Source: Bacteroidales bacterium
GTDB lineage: Bacteria > Bacteroidota > Bacteroidia > Bacteroidales > Rikenellaceae
Length of the DNA stretch: 64,000 nt
NCBI GenBank assembly: GCA_949419965.1
Contig: CASPAC010000004.1
Span: forward strand, 1 to 64,000
Reading direction: 5' to 3'
Under the pieces are notes generated by a model that ran no database searches, was not told where the DNA came from, and was given only the letters and a program-made list of their open reading frames with translations. Shown here piece by piece: positions 22,429-30,887 of the stretch (positions are counted from its first letter, which is position 1; every line of letters starts with the position of its first letter). The translations under genes were made by a program, and so were the position numbers.

Positions 22429-25400
22429 CGTTTCATTTTTTCTTTCAATCTGTACACCCATACGAAGAAGAAGGGCACGAAGATGATGCCCACAGCAATG
22501 GCAACCAGCATGCCGAAGAAGACACCCGTGCCGATGCCTTGGCGGCTGGCCGATCCCGGCCCCGAGGCGAAGACCAGGGGCAGCAGCCCGAGGATGAACG
22601 AGAGCGACGTCATGACGATCGGGCGGAAGCGCAAGTGCATGGCCGTGAGGGCCGCCGCCACGGCGTCGCGACCTTTCTCGACCTCCTCCTTGGCGAATTC
22701 GACGATGAGGATGGCATTCTTGGCGACCAGCCCCACCAGCATGACCAGGCCGATCTGGAAATAGATGTTGTTCTCCAGCCCGCAGAGCCAGATGCCGATG
22801 TAGGCGCCCAGCCCGGCGATGGGCAGCGAGAGGATCACGGCGATGGGCACCGACCAGCTCTCGTATTGTGCGGCGAGGAACAGGAAGACGAACAGCAGCG
22901 CCAAGGCGAGCACCAGCCCCGTGTTGCCGCTTTCGTGCTTCTCCTGGTAGGAGAGGCCGCTCCATTCGATGCCGATGTTTTCGGGCAGATGTTCGCGTAC
23001 GATACGCTCCAGCGCCCGCATGGCCTGCCCCGAGCTGTATCCGGGGGCCGCCTCGCCCGTGATGGGAGCCGCGTAAAACATGTTGAACCGCTTGATCGTT
23101 CCGGCACCCGTGGTGTAGTGCGTCGTGCCGAGCGCCGTGACGGGGATCATCGCGCCGTCGGCGCCGCGCACGAAGAAGAGCCGCAGGTTGTCGCGGTAGG
23201 CCCGGTAGGGGGCTTCGGCTTGGATGTAGACGCGGTAAATGCGGTTGAACATGTTGAAGTCGTTGACGTAGAGCGATCCCGTGAAGGCTTTCATCGTCGA
23301 GAAGATGTCCGACATGGGAACGCCTTGCAGGCGGGCCTTGTCGCGGTCGACATCGTAATAGAGCTGCGGGATGTTGTTCTGCATCGAGGTCGAGAGTCCC
23401 GCCAGCTCGGGCCGCTCCGCGGCGTAGCGCATCAAGGTGTCGACGGCTCGTTGCAGATCGGCGTAGGTGGCGTCGCCGCGGGCTTCGAGCACCATTTCGA
23501 AGCCGCCCGACGTACCCAGACCCGGGATGATCGCCGGGGTCGAGAGGTAGACTTTCGATTCGGGGTAGCGCGTCAGTTCGCGGCGCGTGCGTTCCATGAC
23601 GGCGGCGATGCCCTCCGAGGAGCGCTCGTCCCACGGCTTGAGGATCACTGTCAGCTGGCTGCGTGCTTGGTTCGAGCCGACGCGGGGACTCGATCCCGTG
23701 ACATTGAGTACGTGCTCAACATCGGGATCGGACAGCAAGAACTCCATTGCCCGCTCGGTAACCGCGCGTGTCCGCTCGATGGTCGCACCCTCGGGCAGTT
23801 CGAGTTCCACGGTAAAGTAGCCTTGATCTTCCTTGGGCATGAAGCTCCGGGGCACCAGTTCGTTCATCAGCCAGATGCCGACCAGCGCGATGCCGAATGC
23901 AGCGAACATCCGGCGCGAGTTGCGGAGCGTCTTCTCGACCAGCCGGCCGTAGAATCGGTTGCCGACGGCCAGGCCGAAGTTGATCGAGCGGAAAAAGCGG
24001 TTCTTGGGCTTGCCGCCGTCGGGTTTGAGAAACAGCGAGCACATCACGGGGCTGAGGGTGAGGGCCACGACGGTCGAGATGATGACCGACACGGCGATCG
24101 TGATCGTGAATTGGCGGTAGAGTTGTCCCGTGATGCCGGGCAGAAAGCTGACCGGCACGAAGACGGCGCACAACACCAGCGACATGGCGATCAGGGCGCC
24201 GCTCAGGTTGCTCATGGCTTTTTTCGTCGCTTCGTAGGGCGACAGCCCCTCCTCGTGCATGATGCGGTCGACATTCTCGACTACCACGATGGCGTCGTCG
24301 ACCACGATGCCGATGGCCAGAATCAGTCCCAGCAGCGTCAGCATGTTGAGCGAGAATCCGCAGGCGAGCATCACGCCGAACGTGCCGATGAGCGAGATCG
24401 GCACCGCTACGACCGGGATGAGCGTCGCGCGCCAGCTTTGCAGCGAGAGGTAGACGACCAGAATTACCAGCAGCAACGCCTCGAACAGGGTTCGGTAGAC
24501 ATGATGAATCGAAGCTGCGATGTAGGTGGTCATGTCGAACGGAATGGCATAGCGGATGCCTTCGGGGAAGTTGCGGCCGATCTCCTCCATCGTCTCCTTG
24601 ACTCGCTCGGCGACCTCCATGGCGTTGGCCCCGGGCAGCATGTTGATGTTCAGCACCGCGGCGTTTCCGCCGTCGATGCCGCTTTCGGTCGAGTAGGACG
24701 AGGCTTCGAGCGAGATGCGCGCCACGTCTTTCAGCCGGATGATCGAGCCGTCGGGGTTGGCCCGCACGACGACCTGTTCGAATTCATCGACCGACGAGAG
24801 GCGCCCTTGCGCCGTGATCGGTATGGTAATGTCGACTCCTGCGATCGGGGCCTCGCCCAGCACGCCGGCGGCCGATTCGCGGTTCTGATCCTTCAGTACG
24901 GATTGCAGGTCCTTGACCGTCAGTCCTAAGTCGGCCAGTTTGTCGGGCTGCACCCAGACCCGCATGGCATAGTAGCGGCTGCCCACGTTCGAGACGCTGC
25001 CCACGCCCGGCACGCGGCGCAGCAGATCGAGGACGTTGAGCGTCGCGTAGTTCGAGAGGTAGATTTCGTCGAATTTCGGGTCGGAGGAGAGCAACGTTAT
25101 GGTCATCAACTTGCTGGCCGCCTGCTTTTCGACCGTGATGCCGTTCTGCACCACCTCGGCCGGCAATCGCGACTCGGCTTTCTTTACCCGATTCTGAATC
25201 TCCACGGCGGCCAGGTCGGGGTCGGTCGAGATGTCGAAAGTTACCGTTGCGGAGAAGCCTCCCGAATTGGAACTCGACGATTCCATGTAGATCATGCCCG
25301 GCGTGCCGTTGAGTTCCTGCTCGATGGGTGTGGCCACGGCCTGCGTGACGGTCTGCGCGTCGGCGCCCGGGTAGGAGGCGGCCACGCGCACCACGGGCGG

Positions 25401-25520
25401 CACGATCTGCGGATACTGGTCGATGGGCAGCAGCGTCAGGCCGATCGTCCCGACGATGACGATGACGATCGACAGCACCGTCGAGAAGACGGGATGGGCG
25501 AGGAAAAAGTTGCGTTTCAT
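22425..25520 (-). CDS. RND multidrug efflux permease (HAE1, AcrB/MexB type)
   Basis: An inner-membrane proton/drug antiporter of 1031 aa. It shows the typical two-fold layout: a membrane helix near residue 10-28, a large periplasmic porter domain, TM2-6, a second periplasmic loop and TM8-12. The proton-relay aspartates lie in GIVVDDAIVVVENVDR. Also present are PGADAQTVTQAVATPIEQEL near the start and FVPVSFLPGITGQLYRQF. Length and order match AcrB. It overlaps its neighbours by 4 bases on both sides (ATGA), so all three pump parts are translated together. Substrates cannot be inferred. Confidence 0.96.
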   Translation of the reverse strand: MKRNFFLAHPVFSTVLSIVIVIVGTIGLTLLPIDQYPQIVPPVVRVAASYPGADAQTVTQAVATPIEQELNGTPGMIYMESSSSNSGGFSATVTFDISTDPDLAAVEIQNRVKKAESRLPAEVVQNGITVEKQAASKLMTITLLSSDPKFDEIYLSNYATLNVLDLLRRVPGVGSVSNVGSRYYAMRVWVQPDKLADLGLTVKDLQSVLKDQNRESAAGVLGEAPIAGVDITIPITAQGRLSSVDEFEQVVVRANPDGSIIRLKDVARISLEASSYSTESGIDGGNAAVLNINMLPGANAMEVAERVKETMEEIGRNFPEGIRYAIPFDMTTYIAASIHHVYRTLFEALLLVILVVYLSLQSWRATLIPVVAVPISLIGTFGVMLACGFSLNMLTLLGLILAIGIVVDDAIVVVENVDRIMHEEGLSPYEATKKAMSNLSGALIAMSLVLCAVFVPVSFLPGITGQLYRQFTITIAVSVIISTVVALTLSPVMCSLFLKPDGGKPKNRFFRSINFGLAVGNRFYGRLVEKTLRNSRRMFAAFGIALVGIWLMNELVPRSFMPKEDQGYFTVELELPEGATIERTRAVTERAMEFLLSDPDVEHVLNVTGSSPRVGSNQARSQLTVILKPWDERSSEGIAAVMERTRRELTRYPESKVYLSTPAIIPGLGTSGGFEMVLEARGDATYADLQRAVDTLMRYAAERPELAGLSTSMQNNIPQLYYDVDRDKARLQGVPMSDIFSTMKAFTGSLYVNDFNMFNRIYRVYIQAEAPYRAYRDNLRLFFVRGADGAMIPVTALGTTHYTTGAGTIKRFNMFYAAPITGEAAPGYSSGQAMRALERIVREHLPENIGIEWSGLSYQEKHESGNTGLVLALALLFVFLFLAAQYESWSVPIAVILSLPIAGLGAYIGIWLCGLENNIYFQIGLVMLVGLVAKNAILIVEFAKEEVEKGRDAVAAALTAMHLRFRPIVMTSLSFILGLLPLVFASGPGSASRQGIGTGVFFGMLVAIAVGIIFVPFFFVWVYRLKEKMKR

Positions 25521-26953
25521 GGCTGCGCCTCCTCCGGGGCGGCGTGGGGCATGGAGGGAGTCTCCGAACCGGAAGAATTTTCGGAAGCCGGAGGATTTCC
25601 CGAGCCGAAAGATGCGGTGGATATAGCCGTCGTGTCGGACACGGGGGAGTTCTCGGATACCGGGGGATTGTCGGCCGGTTGTGCAGAGTCCGTGTTGCCG
25701 ACCGTCGGCGTGTTTTTCGAGGTCGGTTCGACTTTCATACCATGAGAGAGCTTATGGAACCCTTCTATGACAATTCGTTCGCCTGCTGCAAGTCCGCGTT
25801 CGACGATGGTGTTGTTTTCTATTTCGGGGCCGGTTTCGACGAATCGTTTTTCAACGATGTCATCGGCTCTCACAACATATATATAGGCGCCGCCGTTTTC
25901 TATTACCAGGGCTTTCGTCGGTACGACGACCGCATCTTCGCGTACGTCCATCAGCAGTTTGACGCGTGTGAACTGCCCCGGCAGCAGGATATGATCGGGG
26001 TTGGGCATTTCGGCCCGCACGGAGAAGGTGCCCGTCTTGGGGTCGATCTGCGGGTCGGCGAAGTCGACCAGACCGCGCAGCGGGTAGGTCGAGCCGTCGG
26101 CCAGCGTTACTGTGATGTAGGGATCCCACGTGCGCGTGGTGTCGCGGTGTCCGAGGTTGACGTTGCGGGCTTTCGAGCGCAGGTATTCGAGCGAGGTCAT
26201 GCTGAAGTCGATGCGCACCGTGTCGCTCTTGACCACGGTGGCCAGCAGCGATTGCCCGCCCGGCCCGACCAGCGCGCCGATGTCGGCGTTGCGTTCGGAG
26301 ATGTAGCCCGAAACCGGCGACCGCACGGTGGTGTAGCCCAGCGTAAGTTCCGCCTGCGTCAGGTCGGCTTCGCACACCACCACATCGGCCGCGGCGCTCT
26401 CGTAGGCGGCCACGGCGTTGTCCAGGTCGAGTTGGCTGGCGGCGTTCTGTTCGTAGAGGGGGCGGATGCGGTTCAAATCGCGTTGAGCTTTCAATGCTTG
26501 TGCCTTGGCCTTGTTCAGCTGGGCTTTTGCGCGGTTGGCCCGGGCGCGGTAGAGTTGCGGGTCGATGATGAACAGCGTCTGCCCCTTTTCAATATAGGTG
26601 CCTTCGGCAAAGAGCATCCGTTCGAGGTAGCCCTCCACGCGGGCGCGGATTTCGACGAATTGCTGGGCACGGATGCGGCCTACATATTCGCCGTAGATGT
26701 TGACGTTCTGTGTCGTGACGGGTTCCACCTCCACCACGGGCAGCATTTCGGGAACGGGCCGCGAGCGGAGCACGAAAACCACGGCGGCCGCGATGATCGC
26801 CGCGGCACAGAGCGTGCCGGCGATCCAGCGGCGGGTGCGGCGCGGCAATTTCCCGATGCGCGCGGCGCATGCACCGCCGAAACGTCGCAGATAGGATGCG
26901 TAGGTTTGCAGCAATAGCTTTTCGGGCCGTATTTCCTTTCCTTGGTTTGCCAT
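25517..26953 (-). CDS. RND efflux periplasmic adaptor with an unusual N-terminus and C-terminal tail
   Basis: A membrane-fusion protein of 478 aa. Residues 1-42 are cytoplasmic and basic, a transmembrane anchor spans about 43-62, and no lipobox is seen. Then follow the biotinyl/lipoyl halves, the alpha-hairpin (YRARANRAKAQLNKAKAQAL) and the beta-barrel with VRSPVSGYISERNADIGALV. Residues 407-478 form a Ser/Pro/Asn/Glu-rich tail built from repeats like PPVSENSPVSD and PPASENSSGSE, absent from typical AcrA proteins. ATG 26953 is preferred; the upstream frame is non-coding. Regulation may use the inverted repeat over the -33 box. Confidence 0.92.
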   Translation of the reverse strand: MANQGKEIRPEKLLLQTYASYLRRFGGACAARIGKLPRRTRRWIAGTLCAAAIIAAAVVFVLRSRPVPEMLPVVEVEPVTTQNVNIYGEYVGRIRAQQFVEIRARVEGYLERMLFAEGTYIEKGQTLFIIDPQLYRARANRAKAQLNKAKAQALKAQRDLNRIRPLYEQNAASQLDLDNAVAAYESAAADVVVCEADLTQAELTLGYTTVRSPVSGYISERNADIGALVGPGGQSLLATVVKSDTVRIDFSMTSLEYLRSKARNVNLGHRDTTRTWDPYITVTLADGSTYPLRGLVDFADPQIDPKTGTFSVRAEMPNPDHILLPGQFTRVKLLMDVREDAVVVPTKALVIENGGAYIYVVRADDIVEKRFVETGPEIENNTIVERGLAAGERIVIEGFHKLSHGMKVEPTSKNTPTVGNTDSAQPADNPPVSENSPVSDTTAISTASFGSGNPPASENSSGSETPSMPHAAPEEAQP

Positions 26954-27016
26954 AACTTTTTGTTTTATGTCGTCTTCCGGTGTCTCGGTCGGGCATGGAA
27001 GATGCGGATGACGCCT

Positions 27017-27047
27017 CAAAGATACGAATAAGCGAGGGCAGAAGCAA
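27017..27047 (-). promoter_or_regulatory. promoter of the RND efflux operon
   Basis: On the minus strand, TTG at 27047-27045, a 20-bp spacer and TATCTTTG at 27024-27017. A second TATCTTTG at 27098-27091 could be an alternative start. Confidence 0.6.
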
Positions 27048-27058
27048 GCGTTAGCTTG
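27045..27058. promoter_or_regulatory. inverted repeat over the efflux -33 box, possible operator
   Basis: CAAGC-GTTA-GCTTG, a perfect 5-bp palindromic arm with a 4-base centre. It covers the -33 TTG of the pump promoter, a usual place for a repressor. No regulator gene is adjacent, so this is only suggestive. Confidence 0.3.
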
Positions 27059-27187
27059 ATTCTGTTGAGCGGGAGTATCTTCGGTGTAACCAAAGATACA
27101 AAGACATACGGTTCGGGTTCCGAATTTATTGTGCAAATGTGTGGCCGTTTTTTGTTTTCGGGCCGATGGGATTTCGGGTAAAAAAAG

Positions 27188-27195
27188 TAATTTTG
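27188..27195 (+). promoter_or_regulatory. -7 element of the YqaA-type gene
   Basis: TAATTTTG is an exact TAnnTTTG match, 38 bases before the ATG at 27234. The -33 box is not clear. Confidence 0.45.
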
Positions 27196-27233
27196 CTGGA
27201 CGATGCCTTGCTGCCGGGGTGTCCGCTGCAAAT

Positions 27234-27692
27234 ATGGAAGTCGTTTTGCAAATATTGGTCGACTGGGGTTATTGGGGCCTTTTTCTCTCGGCGTTCATCG
27301 CCGGAAGTATTTTGCCGTTCAGTTCCGAGGCCGTCATGGCCGTGTTGCTCGGCATGGGGGCCGACCCGGCAGGATGCCTGGCCGCCGCTTCGGCAGGCAA
27401 TACGCTCGGGGGCATGACTTGTTATTGGATCGGCACGCTGGGCCGTTGGGAGTGGATCGCCAAGTTGGGCGTCGGCCCCCGGCAGCTGGCCCGGGCACGG
27501 AAGTTTCTGGCCGGACGGGGCGCCGCGATGGGCTTTTTCGGCTTTCTTCCCGTGATCGGCGAGGCGATCGCTATCGTTCTGGGTCTCATGCGCAGCAATC
27601 CGTGGGTCACGGGCGGCGCGATGCTCGTCGGCAAGGCCCTGCGCTATGCTTTGATCCTGCTCTCCTACGAGGGGATCGTTTCGTTGTTTTGA
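27234..27692 (+). CDS. YqaA/DedA-type small membrane protein
   Basis: A protein of 152 aa with several hydrophobic spans (about 10-30, 40-60 and 120-150). The pattern GSILPFSSEAVMAVLLGMG and GNTLGGMTCYWIG matches the YqaA branch of the DedA/SNARE-associated family, and RARKFLAGRGAAMGFFGFLPVIGE matches its second half. DedA proteins help lipid or undecaprenyl-phosphate recycling; YqaA itself is uncharacterised. ATG 27234 is chosen because it begins the family alignment; the earlier in-frame codons are not protein-like. Four bases separate it from the GNAT gene. Confidence 0.85.
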   Translation: MEVVLQILVDWGYWGLFLSAFIAGSILPFSSEAVMAVLLGMGADPAGCLAAASAGNTLGGMTCYWIGTLGRWEWIAKLGVGPRQLARARKFLAGRGAAMGFFGFLPVIGEAIAIVLGLMRSNPWVTGGAMLVGKALRYALILLSYEGIVSLF

Positions 27693-27696
27693 GCCT

Positions 27697-28146
27697 ATGG
27701 AAACTGCAATCTTCAAGACCGACACCCCGCCGTGGGAGCTGCTTCTGCTGGGCGACGAATCGCCCGAATCGGTGGCTGACTACATCGACCGCGGCGATTG
27801 CTACGTGGCCGTCGCCGAGGGGCGCACCGTGGGCGTCTGCATGCTCGTGCGCACCCATCCGTTCACGGTCGAGATCGTCAATCTGGCGGTCGACCCCGCT
27901 TTCCAGCGCCGCGGGATCGGCTCCGATCTGATTTTCCATGCGCTGCGCGTGGCCCGGGAGGCGGGGCATCGCCGCATCGAAATAGCTACGGGCAACGTCG
28001 AAAACGGCCCGCTGCACCTCTATCGGTCGTTCGGGTTCGAACCCGTGGAGGTCGAGCGCGACTACTTCCCGAAACATTATCCGGTTCCTATTGTCGAGGC
28101 CGGCGAAGAATGCCGTGATCTGGTGCGGCTGAGAATGGAGTTGTAA
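27697..28146 (+). CDS. GNAT-family N-acetyltransferase
   Basis: A protein of 149 aa, a single GNAT domain. The acetyl-CoA pyrophosphate loop is clear: NLAVDPAFQRRGIGSDLI (motif A, R-R-G-I-G), followed by the ALRVAREAGHRRIEIATGNV beta-bulge region and LYRSFGFEPVEVERDYF (motif B). It acetylates an amine on a small molecule or protein; the substrate is not predictable. It starts four bases after the YqaA-type gene and is followed by DUF5131 after 16 bases, so the three probably form one transcript. Confidence 0.9.
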   Translation: METAIFKTDTPPWELLLLGDESPESVADYIDRGDCYVAVAEGRTVGVCMLVRTHPFTVEIVNLAVDPAFQRRGIGSDLIFHALRVAREAGHRRIEIATGNVENGPLHLYRSFGFEPVEVERDYFPKHYPVPIVEAGEECRDLVRLRMEL

Positions 28147-28162
28147 TCTTTACCGATCCGTT

Positions 28163-28888
28163 ATGTCCGTATCGTGGAACCCGTGGCACGGCTGCTTCAA
28201 GATCAGCGAGGGGTGTCGCCATTGTTATGTCTACCGGCAGGATGAACAGCATGCGCTGGACAGCACCCAGGCCCGTAAAACCGCCGCGTTCGATCTGCCC
28301 GTGCGCCGCAGGCGCGACGGCCGGTTCAAGATTCCCGGCGGCGAAATGGTCTATGCGTGTTTCACGTCGGATTTTTTGCTGGAGGATGCCGACGCTTGGC
28401 GTCCTGCGGCTTGGGAGATGATGCGGCTGCGTCACGACCTGCGGTTCATGTTTTTTACCAAGCGGATCGAGCGGCTCCGCGACGCGCTGCCGCCGGACTG
28501 GGGTGCGGGATATGAAAACGTCATCATCGGCTGTACGGTGGAGAACCAGGCCGAGGCCGAGCGGCGCTTGCCCTTGTTTTTCGATACCCCGATCCGCCAT
28601 CGGATAATCGTGTGCGCTCCGCTGCTCGGGCCGTTGGAGTTGACGCCCTGGCTCTCGCCGGCGGTCGGAGAGGTCTCCGTGGGCGGCGAGTCGGGGCCTC
28701 AAGCTCGCGTGTGCGATTACGATTGGGTGCTTTCGCTCCGGCGGCAGTGCGTCGATGCCGACATCCCGTTCCGCTACCACCAGACCGGGGCGCGGCTGCT
28801 GAAAGAGGGGTCTCTCTACCGCATCCGCCGCGAATACCAGCATGCGCAGGCCCGGCAGGCGGGAATCGATTATAAAATAGAAAGGTAA
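28163..28888 (+). CDS. DUF5131 (phage Gp37/Gp68-like) protein
   Basis: A protein of 241 aa. The N-terminus reads WNPWHGCFKISEGCRHCYVY, with cysteines at 11, 18 and 21 (C-x6-C-x2-C), as in DUF5131/Gp37-Gp68 proteins, which look distantly like radical SAM enzymes. Further family blocks are FMFFTKRIERL, NVIIGCTVENQAEAERRLP and VGGESGPQARVCDYDWV. The activity is unknown; three clustered cysteines suggest an Fe-S cluster. It is found on phages and on chromosomes alike; here no phage gene accompanies it and the codon use matches the surroundings. Confidence 0.82.
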   Translation: MSVSWNPWHGCFKISEGCRHCYVYRQDEQHALDSTQARKTAAFDLPVRRRRDGRFKIPGGEMVYACFTSDFLLEDADAWRPAAWEMMRLRHDLRFMFFTKRIERLRDALPPDWGAGYENVIIGCTVENQAEAERRLPLFFDTPIRHRIIVCAPLLGPLELTPWLSPAVGEVSVGGESGPQARVCDYDWVLSLRRQCVDADIPFRYHQTGARLLKEGSLYRIRREYQHAQARQAGIDYKIER

Positions 28889-28924
28889 GGAGCCTGTAAA
28901 TTCATCGTATCCGGATTCTCCATC

Positions 28925-28954
28925 AAAAACGTCCGACCTTTCGAAGGCCGGACG
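28925..28954 (-). terminator. terminator of the ferritin gene
   Basis: An 11-bp stem (one G-T pair on the RNA) with a 3-base loop, followed on the minus strand by five T, 28 bases after the ferritin stop codon. Confidence 0.8.
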
Positions 28955-28981
28955 GTAATGCGGGAGGAAAGTCTCCGGGAC

Positions 28982-29503
28982 TTATTCTGCCGTTGCCAGC
29001 GGCGAGGGCTGTGCGTAGACGCGGGTCGCCAGTTCCTTGTCGAGCGTGTAAAGGCCGAACTTGTTGCCTTCGACGGCTTCGAACGATTGGATCATGCCGC
29101 GGGCGTTCTCTTCTTCCTCGATCTGCTCGTCGATGAACCATACGAGTTTGTTCGACGAGGCGAAGTCTTTCTCTTCGGCGGCTATGGCGGCCAAGTTGTG
29201 GATCATCGCAGTGACTTTCTTTTCATGCTCCAGCGTCTGCTTGAACATCTCCAGCGGCGAGGCCCACGTGGCGGGCACTTCGGCGATAGGCAGCAGCGTG
29301 ACCTCGGCGTCGCGCGAAAGGAGGTAGTTCATGAAGATGCGGGCGTGATCCTGTTCTTCGCGGAACTGGATGTAGAACCAGTTGGCCACGCCTTTCAGCC
29401 CCTTGTTCTCGGCGTCGAGCGACATCGAAAGGTAGAGGTAGGCCGACCAGAATTCGGCGTTGATCTGTGCGTTGATCGCCTCGTGCAGTTTTTTGCTTAA
29501 CAT
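28982..29503 (-). CDS. ftnA: non-heme ferritin
   Basis: An iron-storage protein of 173 aa that forms a 24-subunit shell. Ferroxidase ligands are visible: Glu17 in INAEFWSAYLYLSM, the EEQDHA motif (Glu50, His53), Glu94 in the LEHEKKVTAMI helix and Gln127 in FIDEQIEEE. Length and helix pattern are normal for bacterial FtnA, and no heme-binding Met of bacterioferritin is seen. It is a single gene with its own terminator and a possible -7 element at 29577. In anaerobes it also limits iron-driven oxidative damage during oxygen exposure. Confidence 0.96.
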   Translation of the reverse strand: MLSKKLHEAINAQINAEFWSAYLYLSMSLDAENKGLKGVANWFYIQFREEQDHARIFMNYLLSRDAEVTLLPIAEVPATWASPLEMFKQTLEHEKKVTAMIHNLAAIAAEEKDFASSNKLVWFIDEQIEEEENARGMIQSFEAVEGNKFGLYTLDKELATRVYAQPSPLATAE

Positions 29504-29576
29504 AGGAATATTTTTTAGAGTTACTATTCGGCAGCGGGTCGGGCGGAGCCGTTGTCGGATCGCCCGTTTCCGGATG

Positions 29577-29584
29577 CGAAGGTA
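29577..29584 (-). promoter_or_regulatory. possible -7 element of ferritin
   Basis: Reads TACCTTCG on the minus strand, one mismatch from TAnnTTTG, about 75 bases before the ATG. No good -33 box. Confidence 0.3.
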
Positions 29585-29670
29585 CTAAAAATTTCGTTGG
29601 GTGTTCGGTTTATTTCGTAATCAGGCGATATTGCTTTTCTTTTGCTTCGTGTTTTTTTGCGGATTATGCC

Positions 29671-29678
29671 TATCTTTG
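29671..29678 (+). promoter_or_regulatory. -7 element of the lipoprotein gene at 29705
   Basis: TATCTTTG is an exact TAnnTTTG match, 26 bases before the ATG. A properly spaced -33 TTTG was not found. Confidence 0.45.
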
Positions 29679-29704
29679 ACTCCGCAAACCGTATCGATTT
29701 TGCC

Positions 29705-30820
29705 ATGAAGCGTTTTTGGGTGTTGCTCTTTGCTGCGGCGGCTTTCGCAAGTTGTTCGCTTTTGAAGGTCTCGGTCTCGTCGGGCGATCCGCTGCCCCGG
29801 CGCGATGCCGAAACCCGGTTGCTGACCCGCGGGTTCTACTACGATTTTTCGTCGGAGGTGGCCCGTGCGGCCGATTCGATCGTCGAGGCGGCGCCCGAGT
29901 TGGCAACCCGTCTGGCGGCCGTGAGATGGAAGATCCGTGCTACCCGCGCAGGCGTTTCGGCCGCCATGCAGAGCATTCCCGATGTGGCGCTGGCCGACAT
30001 GTGGATTCTCTGCCGGAGGATGGACGAGGGGTTCGCTGCGATGCCCGATTCGTTGCTTTTCGGGGCGCAGAGCGATCTGGCGCGTGCCACGGCGGCGCGG
30101 CTCGACGGACGCATCGGGCGGCTGGCCCGGCAGGCGCTGACCGGGGAGCGCTACGAGTTGATGGTGCGGTTCGTCGAGCGGTTCGTCCGGGAGCATCCCC
30201 TCGCCGAGCAGGGCGTCGAGCCGGCCAACACCACGCTTGCGTGGATCGAGTTCCTGCGCGAGCAGGGCGTCGAGGCGGATCATACGACCGGCACCATCGC
30301 CGAGGTAATCGCCGATATCAACGACCGGTTGAGCGGTCAGACCCACCAGTTGGCCAACAGCGTCGGCTGGTCGAAAGAGATGTTGGAGATGGAGTTGCGG
30401 CAGGACAGCCTGCACGTGCAGCTGGGGGCGCAGCTCGATTCGTTGGAGCGCGACTTCGGCCGTCTGGTGCTCGTGGCCGAGCATCTGCCCGAGATTTCGG
30501 ATCGCATCATGATGGGGCTGAACAGCGAGGTGGCGCAGTTGGTCGACACGATGAATGCGTTGGTCGACAATGCGTTCGTCGACTTCGGGCGTCAGCGCGA
30601 GGCCTTGCAAGGTTACGTCACGCAGGAGCGCCAGGCTTTGGTGGGGCAGTTGCGCCGCACGGCCGAGGAGTTGTTGGCTTCGACGATGGATGCCGTGCCG
30701 GGGATCGTCGGCCGGGTATTGTTGTACGTTGTCTTGGCATTGGTCGTGTTGGTCGGCGGGCCGTTCGCGCTGGGTTTCTGGCTGGGCGGCGTTAGGCAGA
30801 AGTTGAAAACGAAAAATTGA
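29705..30820 (+). CDS. unknown lipoprotein with a C-terminal membrane span
   Basis: A protein of 371 aa that I do not recognise. The leader MKRFWVLLFAAAAFASCSLL has a lipobox (Cys17). The body (about 40-320) is largely helical, with heptad-like stretches (LEMELRQDSLHVQLGAQLDS and NSEVAQLVDTMNALVDNAFV). One strong membrane helix (VGRVLLYVVLALVVLVGGPF) lies near the C-terminus, followed by a short basic tail. A lipid anchor and a transmembrane helix at opposite ends could bridge two membranes or fold back on one; which is not known. The earlier in-frame TTG is rejected because the signal sequence starts at 29705. Confidence 0.78.
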   Translation: MKRFWVLLFAAAAFASCSLLKVSVSSGDPLPRRDAETRLLTRGFYYDFSSEVARAADSIVEAAPELATRLAAVRWKIRATRAGVSAAMQSIPDVALADMWILCRRMDEGFAAMPDSLLFGAQSDLARATAARLDGRIGRLARQALTGERYELMVRFVERFVREHPLAEQGVEPANTTLAWIEFLREQGVEADHTTGTIAEVIADINDRLSGQTHQLANSVGWSKEMLEMELRQDSLHVQLGAQLDSLERDFGRLVLVAEHLPEISDRIMMGLNSEVAQLVDTMNALVDNAFVDFGRQREALQGYVTQERQALVGQLRRTAEELLASTMDAVPGIVGRVLLYVVLALVVLVGGPFALGFWLGGVRQKLKTKN

Positions 30821-30887
30821 GAATCGAACGGAGGTTCGGAAGCGCCCGCTTTTTGTCGCTGCGGGTCGTCATTTTATCTTAAATGCT

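Noticed and set aside
22429..23634. A long in-frame extension upstream of the outer-membrane channel gene
   Set aside because: It reads the RND permease gene in a wrong frame; the true start at 22428 has a lipoprotein leader and an ATGA overlap.
22539..24929. A long plus-strand frame opposite the RND permease
   Set aside because: Antisense shadow of a high-GC gene; rich in Asp/Arg/His/Gly and with no known domain.
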